A stretch of 64,000 nt of DNA, from positions 1 to 64,000 of the forward strand of contig NZ_RXMA01000007.1 of assembly GCF_003966125.1 (NCBI RefSeq). Direction: 5' to 3'. Numbering within the stretch: the stretch's first letter is position 1; each line of letters begins with the position of its first letter. The translations under genes and the position numbers were made by a program. This document shows, piece by piece, positions 1 to 7,605 of the stretch. The notes beneath the pieces were generated by a model. It searched no databases. It saw only the letters and a list, made by a program, of their open reading frames with translations, and was not told the origin of the DNA. This stretch comes from Azospirillum griseum. GTDB taxonomy: Bacteria; Pseudomonadota; Alphaproteobacteria; Azospirillales; Azospirillaceae.

Positions 1-2
1 CG

Positions 3-239
3 TCATGTTCGGCGAGCGTTTCTCAAAGGCGATGAGCGCCTGAGATTAAAACCCGCCCCGCCGAGCACGAAATTCCGGATAGTCCCCGTATCGCTCAGAA
101 ATTTCCCCTCTAGGTCAGATAGGTCTTTAGGCGTAGTCCATGGAATATCGCCATCCCAATACTCAGCAACTTCGCTCTTTGGCGTAGCTCCTCCGACAAT
201 ACGAGCGCATTCTTTTAATGCAACGATAGGCCACGTCAT
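3..239 (-). pseudogene. hsdS: Truncated type I restriction specificity subunit (HsdS fragment)
   Basis: HsdS chooses the DNA sequence recognised by a type I restriction-modification complex. The 78 codons match the start of a first target-recognition domain: the segment reading GGATPKSEVAEYWDGDIPW followed by TTPKDLSDLEGK is typical. The similarity stops after TIRN (about residue 56). The last 20 or so residues look unrelated and end in an in-window stop, whereas intact HsdS proteins are about 400 residues. The start overlaps the hsdM stop as ATGA, the usual coupling. The break near base 70 suggests insertion, deletion or frameshift, and what replaced the rest lies beyond the window edge. The remaining peptide cannot form the two-domain specificity subunit. 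Confidence 0.75.
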
Positions 240-1777
240 CCCAGCATCGCCTCCAGCTTGCTCAGCCCGTCGCTGATGTCCGCCTCCAACCGCCGCAGAT
301 CGGCGATGATGGCGGCGGGGCTTTCGTGGGCGACCTCTTCGTGTTCCACCTGCTTGTAGCGGTTCAGCGACAGGTCATAGGTGCCGGTGGCGGCGATGTC
401 GGCCTTGGGCACGCAAAAGCTCTGCGCCGTGCGCGGGTTGTTCCGTTCCGCGCCGTCACGCTCGGCCCAGCGGGCCAGCGCGTCGGGCAGGTTGTTCTTG
501 TCATGATCGCCGGATTCCAGCGCCATGGCCGGGATCGGCCCCTGTTTTTCCGGGGGCAGCAGGTCGGCGCGCTTGTCATCCAGGCTGAAGCCATCGGCCT
601 GGAGATCATAGAACCACACATGGTCGGTGCCGCCCACCCCGGTCTTGGTGAAGAACAGGATGGCGGTGGACACACCGGCGTAGGGGCGGAACACGCCCGA
701 CGGCAGTTTCAGCACCGCGTCCAGCTTGTGCCGTTCCACCAGCGTCTCGCGCAACGCCTTGTGCGCGGTGGACGATCCGAACAGCACGCCGTCCGGCACG
801 ATCACCGCCGCCCGCCCGCCGGTTTTCATCAGGCGCAGGAACAGGGCGATGAACAGCAGCTCCGTCTTCTTGGTCTTGACGATCTGCTGCAAATCCTTGG
901 CCGTCTGTTCGTAATCCAGCGACCCGGCAAAGGGCGGGTTGGCCAGGATCAGGGAATAGCGCCCGGCGTCGCCGTCATGCTCCTGCGCCAGACTGTCGCG
1001 ATAGCTGACATCCGGGTTTTCCACCCCGTGCAGCACCATGTTCATCGACCCGATGCGCAGCATGGTCGGATCGAAATCAAAGCCGTGGAACAGGCCGCTG
1101 TGGAAATGCCGACGCAGCCTCTCATCCCGGAACAGGGCCGGGTGTTTCCCCCGCAGATATTCGCCCGCCGCCACCAGGAAACCGCAGGTGCCCGCCGCCG
1201 GATCGCAGATCACATCCTGCGGCGTCGGTGCGGTCATCTCCACCATCAACTGGATGATGTGGCGCGGGGTGCGGAACTGGCCGTTCTGTCCGGCGCTGGC
1301 GATCTTGCCCAGCATGTACTCGTACAGGTCGCCCTTGGTGTCGCGATCCTCCATCGGGATCTTGTCCAGCAGGTCGACGGCCTTGGCCAGCAGGGCGGCG
1401 TTGGAAAAGCCCAGGCGCGCGTCGCGCATGTGCTCGCCATAGCTCGACCCCTCCTCCCCCATCTGGCGCAGGAAGGGGAACACGCGGTCGGCCACCACCT
1501 CCATCATGGCGCGGGCCTCGAAATTCCGGAAGCGCGACCAGCGCAGGTCCGACCAGTCACACCCCTGCGCATCCTGCCCATCGGGGAAGATGCGCCGTTC
1601 CATCGGGATGCCCAGATTGGCGGCCTTGTTCTCCTCCAGCGTGTGCAGATCGTCCAGCCGCTTGATGAACAGCAGGTAGGTGATCTGTTCGATCACCGAC
1701 AATGGGTTCGACACCCCGCCCGACCAGAAGGCGTTCCAGATTTGATCGACCTTGTTCCGAATGTCACCCGTCAGCAT
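236..1777 (-). CDS. hsdM: Type I restriction-modification DNA methyltransferase subunit HsdM
   Basis: This is the N6-adenine methyltransferase subunit of a type I restriction-modification system, which uses S-adenosylmethionine and acts with HsdS. In 513 residues it has the helical HsdM N-terminal domain (about 1-150), AdoMet motif I as DPAAGTCGF (192-200; the usual form is DPACGTGGF) and catalytic motif IV NPPF (280-283). I chose the ATG at 1777 because GAGG lies about five bases upstream. The in-frame ATG at 1813 adds 12 residues, has no ribosome site and is less likely. The stop overlaps hsdS by four bases. With hsdS cut short and no hsdR in view, the enzyme may be orphaned. Family assignment is firm; activity is not. 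Confidence 0.93.
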   Translation of the reverse strand: MLTGDIRNKVDQIWNAFWSGGVSNPLSVIEQITYLLFIKRLDDLHTLEENKAANLGIPMERRIFPDGQDAQGCDWSDLRWSRFRNFEARAMMEVVADRVFPFLRQMGEEGSSYGEHMRDARLGFSNAALLAKAVDLLDKIPMEDRDTKGDLYEYMLGKIASAGQNGQFRTPRHIIQLMVEMTAPTPQDVICDPAAGTCGFLVAAGEYLRGKHPALFRDERLRRHFHSGLFHGFDFDPTMLRIGSMNMVLHGVENPDVSYRDSLAQEHDGDAGRYSLILANPPFAGSLDYEQTAKDLQQIVKTKKTELLFIALFLRLMKTGGRAAVIVPDGVLFGSSTAHKALRETLVERHKLDAVLKLPSGVFRPYAGVSTAILFFTKTGVGGTDHVWFYDLQADGFSLDDKRADLLPPEKQGPIPAMALESGDHDKNNLPDALARWAERDGAERNNPRTAQSFCVPKADIAATGTYDLSLNRYKQVEHEEVAHESPAAIIADLRRLEADISDGLSKLEAMLG

Positions 1778-1963
1778 GCCGCCTCTGCACCCATTGGAAG
1801 ATTTGCCCGCCATCGGTTTCTAGCATAGCCAATCCCCAAAAGGGTGCGTGATCCTTTTTCTGCAATCGCACGAAGTATGGATGGCGGGGCATGGATGGCG
1901 GGCATGTCGACCGGATCGGGTCGGCCCGCACACCGCCGCCGGACACCGCTGCGTCACCGCCGG

Positions 1964-2098
1964 TCAGGACGGTTGCGGGGCGTCGGCCAGGGGCGCGGGC
2001 TGGCCCGAAGGCGGCACCGGCGCCGCCGCCGGAGGCGGTTCGCTGGGGGTGGGGTGGGGCGGATGGGTGGGGCCGGTGACAACATCGAAATCGAACAT
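1964..2098 (-). CDS. Small proline-rich protein of unknown function (44 aa)
   Basis: I do not recognise a family. The frame starts MFDFDVVTGP and continues as a Pro/Ala-rich tail ending APLADAPQPS, with no cysteine, no membrane segment and no signal peptide. Translation is supported by a GGAGG sequence seven bases before the ATG, much better than most starts in this window. It lies alone between hsdM and catB, on the hsdM strand but about 190 bases upstream of it. The transcript leader would carry two hairpins (2196-2223 and 2107-2125), the second touching the ribosome site. Low-complexity GC-rich sequence can give chance frames, so the evidence is the ribosome site and leader rather than the protein itself. 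Confidence 0.5.
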   Translation of the reverse strand: MFDFDVVTGPTHPPHPTPSEPPPAAAPVPPSGQPAPLADAPQPS

Positions 2099-2103
2099 GG
2101 GAA

Positions 2104-2125
2104 CCTCCTCGTGTGGAAAACGAGG
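2104..2125 (-). promoter_or_regulatory. Hairpin touching the ribosome-binding site of the 44-aa ORF
   Basis: On the minus strand CCTCGT and ACGAGG pair around a seven-base loop (plus-strand arms 2107-2112 and 2120-2125). The second arm runs into the GGAGG ribosome site (2104-2108) and shares two of its bases, so pairing could limit translation. Regulation is inference. Confidence 0.4.
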
Positions 2126-2195
2126 CCGCCCCGCGATCCGTTTGGGATCCGTCCTGATTTGGATTGAATGCCGTACCGCCGGGTACACAACACGA

Positions 2196-2223
2196 AAGCC
2201 GCCTCAAGGACTTGGGGCGGCTT
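2196..2223. terminator. Strong stem-loop, terminator- or attenuator-like
   Basis: AAGCCGCCTCAA and TTGGGGCGGCTT face each other across a GGAC tetraloop: 12 pairs with one mismatch or wobble. Read on the minus strand the stem ends in CTTTC and lies about 100 bases upstream of the 44-aa ORF, so it could act as a leader attenuator. No gene ends just before it on either strand. Confidence 0.45.
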
Positions 2224-2432
2224 CGGGATGGGGCAACGTGTGCGCGATCCTAGGCCGCCGGGTTAAACCAGCGGCCAAAATATCGGGACAGGCCCGAAGA
2301 CGAGAGGATGAGCGCGTGTTGCATGGGCGAACCCTAACCCAGCCGGTGGGCGTTTGCCAAGCGATTCTTGCCCTGGGGCGAACCGTGCGGCGAACAGGGC
2401 TTCCTCCTCCACCGGCCCACCCGCAAGGCTCC

Positions 2433-2447
2433 ATACCTGTTGGGTAT
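2433..2447 (+). promoter_or_regulatory. BenM/CatM-type LysR operator, ATAC-N7-GTAT
   Basis: The sequence ATACCTGTTGGGTAT matches the ATAC-N7-GTAT dyad bound by the muconate-responsive LysR regulators BenM and CatM, and extends to ATACC/GGTAT. Its centre is about 110 bases upstream of the chosen catB start, which fits an activator site and a transcript start near 2500. A BenM/CatM-like regulator is encoded at 14559-15431. Confidence 0.65.
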
Positions 2448-2549
2448 TGATTTCGGATGCAAACGGTCTTGGACGCCCACAAATCCCTGCGGCAATCTCG
2501 CGACGGATCAATCGACAATCCGCACCACACAGCGATCGGGGACAGCGTC

Positions 2550-3713
2550 GTGACGACAATCGAGCGGGTTGAAACCTTCATTCTGGATCTGCCCACCATC
2601 CGCCAGCATGTGTTGGCGATGGCGACGATGAAGACGCAATCCGTCGTTCTGGTCCGCATCACCGCGTCCGACGGCGTGGTCGGCTGGGGCGAGGGGACGA
2701 CCATCGGCGGTCTGAGCTATGGCGAGGAGTCGGTGGAGGGGATGGCGCTGGCCATCGACACCTACATGACCCCGCTGCTGATCGGGCTGGACGCCGACGC
2801 GGTCGGCGCGGCGATGGCGCGGGTCGGGGTGTTCGTCCAGGGCAACAACACCGCCAAATGCGCGGTCGAAACCGCGTTGCAGGACGGTGCCGCCCGGCGG
2901 TTGGGCGTGCCGCTGTCCAGCCTGTTCGGCGGGCGGGTGCGCGACCGCATGGCCTGCGCCTGGACCCTGGCCAGCGGCCAATCCGATCTGGACATCGCCG
3001 AGGCCGAACGGCTGCTCGACGCCCGCCGCCACAACATTTTCAAGCTGAAGATCGGCAAGCGCGCGCTGGCCGACGACATCGCCCACATCGCCGCGATCAA
3101 GCGCGCGCTGGGCAACCGCGCCAGCGTCCGGGTGGACGTCAACCAGGCCTGGAGCGTGACGGAGGCCCGGCGCGGGCTGGCCGCCCTGGCCGACGCCGGG
3201 GCCGATCTGGTCGAACAGCCGGTGCGCCGCCAGCATCTGGCCGCGCTCGCCCAACTGACACGGGATTTCCCCATCGCGGTGATGGCCGACGAAATCCTGC
3301 GCGGGCCGGAGGACGCCTTTCGCGTGGCGGCGGCGGGCGGGGCGGATGTCTTTTCCGTCAAGCTCTCGCAATCGGGCGGCGTCGGCCCGGCGGCCAAGGT
3401 CGCCGCCATCGCCGAGGCCGCCGGGATCGGCCTGTATGGCGGGACCATGATCGAAACCGGGGTGGGCACGGCGGCGGCGGCCCAGCTTTTCGCCACCGTC
3501 CCCCGGCTGGACTGGGGAACCGAGCTGTTCGGCCCCCTGCTGTTCACCGACGAGCTGTTGACCGCGCCCCTGCGGTACGAGGATTTCACCCTGATCGTGC
3601 CGGACGGGCCGGGCATCGGGGTGGACATCGACCCCGCGCGGCTGGACGATCTGCGCCGAGACCGGCGGCGCTCCGTCCATGTCGCGCGGGCCACCACCCA
3701 CGCGGGAGAGTGA
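2550..3713 (+). CDS. catB: Muconate cycloisomerase
   Basis: This enzyme converts cis,cis-muconate to (+)-muconolactone in the catechol branch of the 3-oxoadipate pathway, in the cytoplasm. The protein has 387 residues and the enolase-superfamily layout: capping domain (about 1-125), then a barrel with the Lys-x-Lys pair at 165/167, metal ligands D196, E222 and D247, and K271. These sit two positions before the known positions in Pseudomonas CatB (167/169, 198, 224, 249, 273). That alignment supports the GTG start at 2550, which has GGGGA upstream. The ATG at 2457 would add 31 unrelated residues and lies almost inside the operator. catC follows after four bases and catA after that, so one catBCA operon is likely. 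Confidence 0.95.
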   Translation: MTTIERVETFILDLPTIRQHVLAMATMKTQSVVLVRITASDGVVGWGEGTTIGGLSYGEESVEGMALAIDTYMTPLLIGLDADAVGAAMARVGVFVQGNNTAKCAVETALQDGAARRLGVPLSSLFGGRVRDRMACAWTLASGQSDLDIAEAERLLDARRHNIFKLKIGKRALADDIAHIAAIKRALGNRASVRVDVNQAWSVTEARRGLAALADAGADLVEQPVRRQHLAALAQLTRDFPIAVMADEILRGPEDAFRVAAAGGADVFSVKLSQSGGVGPAAKVAAIAEAAGIGLYGGTMIETGVGTAAAAQLFATVPRLDWGTELFGPLLFTDELLTAPLRYEDFTLIVPDGPGIGVDIDPARLDDLRRDRRRSVHVARATTHAGE

Positions 3714-3717
3714 CCCC

Positions 3718-4008
3718 ATGCTGTTTCATGTGACGATGACCGTGCGCCTGCCCGCCGACATGCCGCCGGACGTCGCGGCCGATCTGAAGGCGCGGGAAAA
3801 GACGCTCGCCGCCGATCTGCAACGGGCGGGCAAATGGCGTCACCTGTGGCGGGTGGCCGGGCAATACGCCAACGTCAGCGTGTTCGACGTCGCCGACAAC
3901 GGCGAGCTGCACGATCTTCTGATCGGCCTGCCGCTGTTCCCCTACATGGACATCGCGGTGACGCCGCTGTGCCGACACCCCTCCTCGGTGCGCGACGGCG
4001 ACGCCTGA
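3718..4008 (+). CDS. catC: Muconolactone delta-isomerase
   Basis: CatC moves the double bond of muconolactone to give 3-oxoadipate enol-lactone. The 96-residue length matches the family, a small ferredoxin-like fold that forms a decamer. Recognisable segments are the start MLFHVTMTVRLPADMP, the WRHLWRVAGQYANVSVFDV core and the PLFPYMDIAVTPL stretch near the end. The ATG follows the catB stop by four bases and has GGGAGAG at good distance, so it is surely co-transcribed. The next step (enol-lactone hydrolase) and the 3-oxoadipate CoA-transferase and thiolase are not in this window. Confidence 0.95.
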   Translation: MLFHVTMTVRLPADMPPDVAADLKAREKTLAADLQRAGKWRHLWRVAGQYANVSVFDVADNGELHDLLIGLPLFPYMDIAVTPLCRHPSSVRDGDA

Positions 4009-4063
4009 CCGCCCACCATCCCAACAATCAAAAGCAAGCGACCCCCTAGGGAGACTCCAAGCC

Positions 4064-4984
4064 ATGCAAGCCAAGGACATCGACGCGCTGCTGACCCGTT
4101 TCGCCCAGCCGACGGAGGGCAAGACGCCCAACCCGCGCGTCAAGGCCATCGTCGACCGGATCGTCCGCGACCTGTTCCACACGATGAACGATTTCGATGT
4201 GACCCCCGATGAGTTTTGGGCCGCCTGCAACTATCTGACCGAGCTGTGCAAGGGCAACGAGATCGGGTTGCTGGCTCCGGGGTTGGGCTTCGAGCATTTC
4301 ATCGATTTGCAGGTGGAGGAGCGCGAGGCCGCCGCCGGTCTGAACGGCCACGGAACCCCGCGCACCATCGAAGGCCCGCTGCACGTCGTCGGCGCGCCGG
4401 AGTTCGAGGGCAACGCCCGCATCGACGACGGTCTGGACACCGAGGCCGAGCCGCTGTTCATGTCCGGGACCGTGCGCGACGGGACCGGCAAGCCGATTCC
4501 CCACGCGGTGGTGGAGGTCTGGCACGCCAACAGCATGGGCAATTATTCGATCTTCGACAGCTCGCAAACCCCGTTCAACAACCGGGGCACGATCAAGACC
4601 GGGGCCGATGGCCGCTATGCCTTCCGCTCGATCATGCCGTCGGGCTACGCCTGCCCGCCGGGCAGCCGCACGCTGTTCCTGCTGGATCTGCTGGGCCGCC
4701 ACGGTGCCCGCCCGGCCCACATCCACTTTTTCGTCAGCGCGCCGGGTTATCGCAAGCTGACCACCCAGATCAACATCCAGGGCGATCCGCTGATCGACGA
4801 CGATTTCGCCTTCGCCACCCGCGATGGTCTGGTCCCGGAGTTGCGCCACGTCAGCGATCCGACGGCGATGGAGGCCCGTGGCGTCGATCGGCCCTTTGCC
4901 GAGATCGCCTTTGATTTCCGGCTGGTCGAGGCGCGCGACGGCCTGCCGAGCGATCTGGTGGACCGTCCGCGCGTGGCCGCCTGA
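4064..4984 (+). CDS. catA: Catechol 1,2-dioxygenase (intradiol)
   Basis: CatA cleaves catechol between its hydroxyls to cis,cis-muconate using non-haem Fe(III). The 306-residue protein has the helical dimerisation region (about 1-110) followed by the beta-sandwich catalytic domain. All four iron ligands are visible: Y161 in GNYSIFD, Y195 in PSGYACPPG, and H219 and H221 in RPAHIHFF. It is third in catBCA, 55 bases after catC, and is followed by a strong terminator at 5007-5035. The anthranilate dioxygenase encoded at 10865-14294 would supply its substrate. Chlorocatechol dioxygenases are usually shorter, so the ordinary catechol enzyme is the better call. Confidence 0.96.
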   Translation: MQAKDIDALLTRFAQPTEGKTPNPRVKAIVDRIVRDLFHTMNDFDVTPDEFWAACNYLTELCKGNEIGLLAPGLGFEHFIDLQVEEREAAAGLNGHGTPRTIEGPLHVVGAPEFEGNARIDDGLDTEAEPLFMSGTVRDGTGKPIPHAVVEVWHANSMGNYSIFDSSQTPFNNRGTIKTGADGRYAFRSIMPSGYACPPGSRTLFLLDLLGRHGARPAHIHFFVSAPGYRKLTTQINIQGDPLIDDDFAFATRDGLVPELRHVSDPTAMEARGVDRPFAEIAFDFRLVEARDGLPSDLVDRPRVAA

Positions 4985-5006
4985 TCCCCTGCCTGTTCCG
5001 GCACAG

Positions 5007-5035
5007 CCGAACCCCGCCCATCCGGCGGGGTTCGG
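5007..5035 (+). terminator. Rho-independent terminator after catA
   Basis: CCGAACCCCGCC and GGCGGGGTTCGG form a perfect 12-bp stem around CATCC, followed by TCGTTT. It closes catBCA and separates it from the AraC gene on the same strand. Confidence 0.85.
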
Positions 5036-5136
5036 TCGTTTCCACTCCCCGCAAGAGGCTGCTGCCAACCGGTCCATTTTTTGCTTAGACTCCTCATTGT
5101 TGCGAAGACCGTTCCCATCCCAGAGGATGCGCTGTC

Positions 5137-6117
5137 ATGGCCCTGAATCCCGCTCTTCACGCTCAAAACGCGTCCGCGCTGCGCCTGTGCCGTGTGTTCG
5201 AAACGCCGGATCTGGACGACGCGCGCGAGCGGATTTCCAAGGTGATGCAGCCGCACACGCTGGTGGCGGGTGGGCGGCGGGGCGGCCGGTCCTCGCACAT
5301 GGATTTCCTCAAGATGAAGGGCATGGGGATCGGCACGATCCAGTTTGGCGAGGCGTCGATCACCGTGCCGCCGCTGGATGACTATTATCTGGCCATTCTC
5401 TGCCTCAGCGGCAGCGCGGAAATCCGCATGGGACGCGACAGCTACGCGGTGGATCACGCCAACGGCGTGTTTTGCGCGCCGGGCAGCGCCATCGCCGGGC
5501 GCTTCTCCCCCGATTGCGAACAGCTGGTGCTGAAGATCGACCGCCAGCGCTTCGCCGCCTTCACCGGCCCGCGTCCGGTGCGGCTGGGCGCGCGGCTCGA
5601 CCTGCGCAGCCCGCGCCTGACGCCGTGGCTGGTGGCGCTGCGCAGCGTCATCGGCGATCCCGACACCGTGCGCCTGATCCAAAGCGACCCGCTGGTCGCC
5701 GCCGAATACGAGCAATTGGTGCTGCGCCTGTTCCTGGCCGGGCAGGAGGAGGCCGACGCGCGCGAGCGGTCGGATCGGGTTTCGGGCGCGCGCCCGGCCT
5801 CGGTGCGGCGGGCCATCGCCTTTTTGCAGGAGAACGCCAGCGCGGCCATCACCCTGGCCGACATCGCCCAGGCCGCCGGGGTGCCGGAACGCACGCTGCA
5901 CGATTCCTTCAAGCGCTTTGAAGGGGTCAGCCCGCTGCGCTATCTGCGCGATCTGCGGCTGGACGAGGTGCAGCGGCGGCTGCGCGCGGGTGATGAGGCC
6001 AACGTGACGACCATCGCCTTCAACGCCGGTTTCACCCATCTGGGTCGCTTTGCCCAGGAGTATGCCGAACGGTTTGGCGAACGCCCGTCCGACACACTGC
6101 GCCGCGCGCGCGGGTGA
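5137..6117 (+). CDS. AraC/XylS-family transcriptional regulator (AndR-like)
   Basis: This is a probable activator of aromatic degradation. The 326 residues split into an N-terminal cupin-like sensor of the AraC_binding_2 type (about 20-190) and a C-terminal pair of helix-turn-helix motifs (about 220-322), with the signature ITLADIAQAAGVPERTLHDS and the following ARAF-type second helix region ending GERPSDTLR. BenR, XylS, AntR and AndR share this build. Since an andA-type anthranilate dioxygenase lies in the same cluster, and the Burkholderia andA operon is controlled by the AraC/XylS protein AndR, the same role is inferred here. The start has GAGGA ten bases upstream. The gene has its own promoter region after the catA terminator. 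Confidence 0.85.
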   Translation: MALNPALHAQNASALRLCRVFETPDLDDARERISKVMQPHTLVAGGRRGGRSSHMDFLKMKGMGIGTIQFGEASITVPPLDDYYLAILCLSGSAEIRMGRDSYAVDHANGVFCAPGSAIAGRFSPDCEQLVLKIDRQRFAAFTGPRPVRLGARLDLRSPRLTPWLVALRSVIGDPDTVRLIQSDPLVAAEYEQLVLRLFLAGQEEADARERSDRVSGARPASVRRAIAFLQENASAAITLADIAQAAGVPERTLHDSFKRFEGVSPLRYLRDLRLDEVQRRLRAGDEANVTTIAFNAGFTHLGRFAQEYAERFGERPSDTLRRARG

Positions 6118-6145
6118 GGCGCGCGCGGCGAGGGGGAGCGCCTTC

Positions 6146-6850
6146 TCACATGTGCAGATAGGCGCTTTGCACGTCGTCGGCCTGTTTCAGCGCGTCGCTG
6201 CTGCCGCTCCACACCGTGCGGCCCTTTTCGATGACCGCGCAGTTGTCGGCCAGTCGCAGCACCGCCGACAGGTTCTTGTCCACCAGCAGGATGGACAGCC
6301 CTTCCCGTTTCAGGATGTCGAGCACCGCCCAAATCTCGCCCCGGATCACCGGGGCCAACCCCTCGGTCGCCTCGTCCAGGATCAGCAGGCGGGGGTTGGT
6401 CATCAGCGCCCGGCCGATGGCGAGCATTTGCTGTTCGCCGCCCGACAGGCGGTTGCCCAGATTGCGTCGGCGCTCCTTCAGCCGGGGGAACAGGTCCCAC
6501 ACCGCTTCCAGCGTCCAGCGCGCCGGGCCATCGCCGGGCGCGGCGGCGGTGGCGACAAGGTTTTCCTCCACCGTCAGGGTGGGGAAGATCTGGCGGCCTT
6601 CCGGGACCAGCCCCACCCCCAGCCGGGCGACGCGGTGGGAGGGCAAACGGCTGGTGTCCCGGCCGTCCAGGGTGACGACCCCGCCCCAGCGGGGAATCAT
6701 CCCCATCAGGGCGGAAATGGTGGTGGTCTTGCCCATGCCGTTGCGGCCCAGCAGGGCCAGCACCTGTCCGGCCTGGATGGACAGCGACACGTCGAACAGA
6801 ACCTGGCTCTGGCCGTAACCGGCGGTGAGATGATCGATGTTCAGCATCAC
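6146..6850 (-). CDS. livF: Branched-chain amino acid-type ABC transporter ATPase LivF
   Basis: This is one of two ATPases that drive a Liv/HAAT-family importer at the inner membrane. The 234 residues show Walker A GRNGMGKTT, the LivF signature LSGGEQQMLAIGRALM, Walker B LLILDEATEGLAP and the D-loop/H-loop region typical of LivF. The start overlaps the livG stop by four bases. It is the last gene of a minus-strand run that begins with andAc, so the importer probably serves the aromatic pathway rather than leucine uptake. That substrate is inference: HAAT importers for benzoate- or phenylpropanoid-type acids are known in related bacteria, but sequence alone does not tell. Confidence 0.93.
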   Translation of the reverse strand: MMLNIDHLTAGYGQSQVLFDVSLSIQAGQVLALLGRNGMGKTTTISALMGMIPRWGGVVTLDGRDTSRLPSHRVARLGVGLVPEGRQIFPTLTVEENLVATAAAPGDGPARWTLEAVWDLFPRLKERRRNLGNRLSGGEQQMLAIGRALMTNPRLLILDEATEGLAPVIRGEIWAVLDILKREGLSILLVDKNLSAVLRLADNCAVIEKGRTVWSGSSDALKQADDVQSAYLHM

Positions 6851-7605
6851 GCCAACGCGTCCTCTCCAAGATAGGCGGTGCGGACCTCCGGGTGGCTGCG
6901 GATCTCGTCCACCGTGCCGGTGACGATGATGCGGCCATAGACCAGAACGGAAATGCGGTCGGCCAGCGCGAACACGGCCTGCATGTCGTGCTCCACCAGC
7001 AGGATGCCGTAGCGGCGGCGCAGGTCGCGCAGGATGCCGATCAGCCGGTCGGTCTCCTCCGGCCCGGCTCCGGCCAGCGGTTCGTCCAGCAGCAGCAGGC
7101 GGGGATTCATCGCGATGGCGATGGCCAACTCAAGCTGGCGTTTCTCGCCGTGCGACAGGGCGGCGGCGGGGGTGCCGGCCACCCGCCCCAGCCCGACGGT
7201 GTCCAGCGCGGCGCGGGCCTCGTCGTTCAGGGCCGTTTCGGCGCTGACCGGTCGCAGGAAGCGGAAGGAGGAGCCGCTGCGCGCCTGCACCGCGAGCGCG
7301 ACGTTGTCCAGCGCGGTGAAGCCGGGAACGACGCTGGTGATCTGGAAGCTGCGCGCCAGCCCCAGCCGGGCGCGGCGTTCAAACGGCAGGGCGGTCACGT
7401 CGCGCCCGACAAAGCGGATGCTTCCGCGATCCGGGCGCAGGGTTCCGCTGATCTGGTGGATGAGCGTGGTCTTGCCCGCCCCGTTGGGGCCGATGATCGC
7501 GTGGATCTCCCCCGGTCGAACGGTCAGCGACAGGTCGGAGGTGACGGCCAGCGCGCCAAAGCTTTTGCACAGCCCGTTCAACTCCAGCAAGGGTTCGTCA
7601 GGCAT
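6847..7605 (-). CDS. livG: Branched-chain amino acid-type ABC transporter ATPase LivG
   Basis: This is the second ATPase of the Liv-type importer. In 252 residues it carries Walker A GPNGAGKTT (about 37-45), the LivG-type signature LSHGEKRQLELAIA and Walker B LLLLDEPLAGAGPEE, followed by LLVEHDMQAVFALADRISVL. It overlaps livF by four bases and the end of livM by eight, so the three are translated together. The family members work as a LivF/LivG heterodimer on the cytoplasmic face of LivH/LivM. The cognate binding protein is encoded at 9533-10735. Confidence 0.93.
   Translation of the reverse strand: MPDEPLLELNGLCKSFGALAVTSDLSLTVRPGEIHAIIGPNGAGKTTLIHQISGTLRPDRGSIRFVGRDVTALPFERRARLGLARSFQITSVVPGFTALDNVALAVQARSGSSFRFLRPVSAETALNDEARAALDTVGLGRVAGTPAAALSHGEKRQLELAIAIAMNPRLLLLDEPLAGAGPEETDRLIGILRDLRRRYGILLVEHDMQAVFALADRISVLVYGRIIVTGTVDEIRSHPEVRTAYLGEDALA

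Noticed and set aside
326..1828. 500-codon open frame opposite hsdM
   Set aside because: It mirrors hsdM on the other strand, is rich in His/Gln/Arg/Gly as expected of antisense GC-rich codons, and has no recognisable domain.
2457..2549. 31-codon extension of CatB from the ATG at 2457
   Set aside because: Catalytic residue spacing fits the start at 2550, and the upstream ATG is 17 bases from the centre of the LysR operator.
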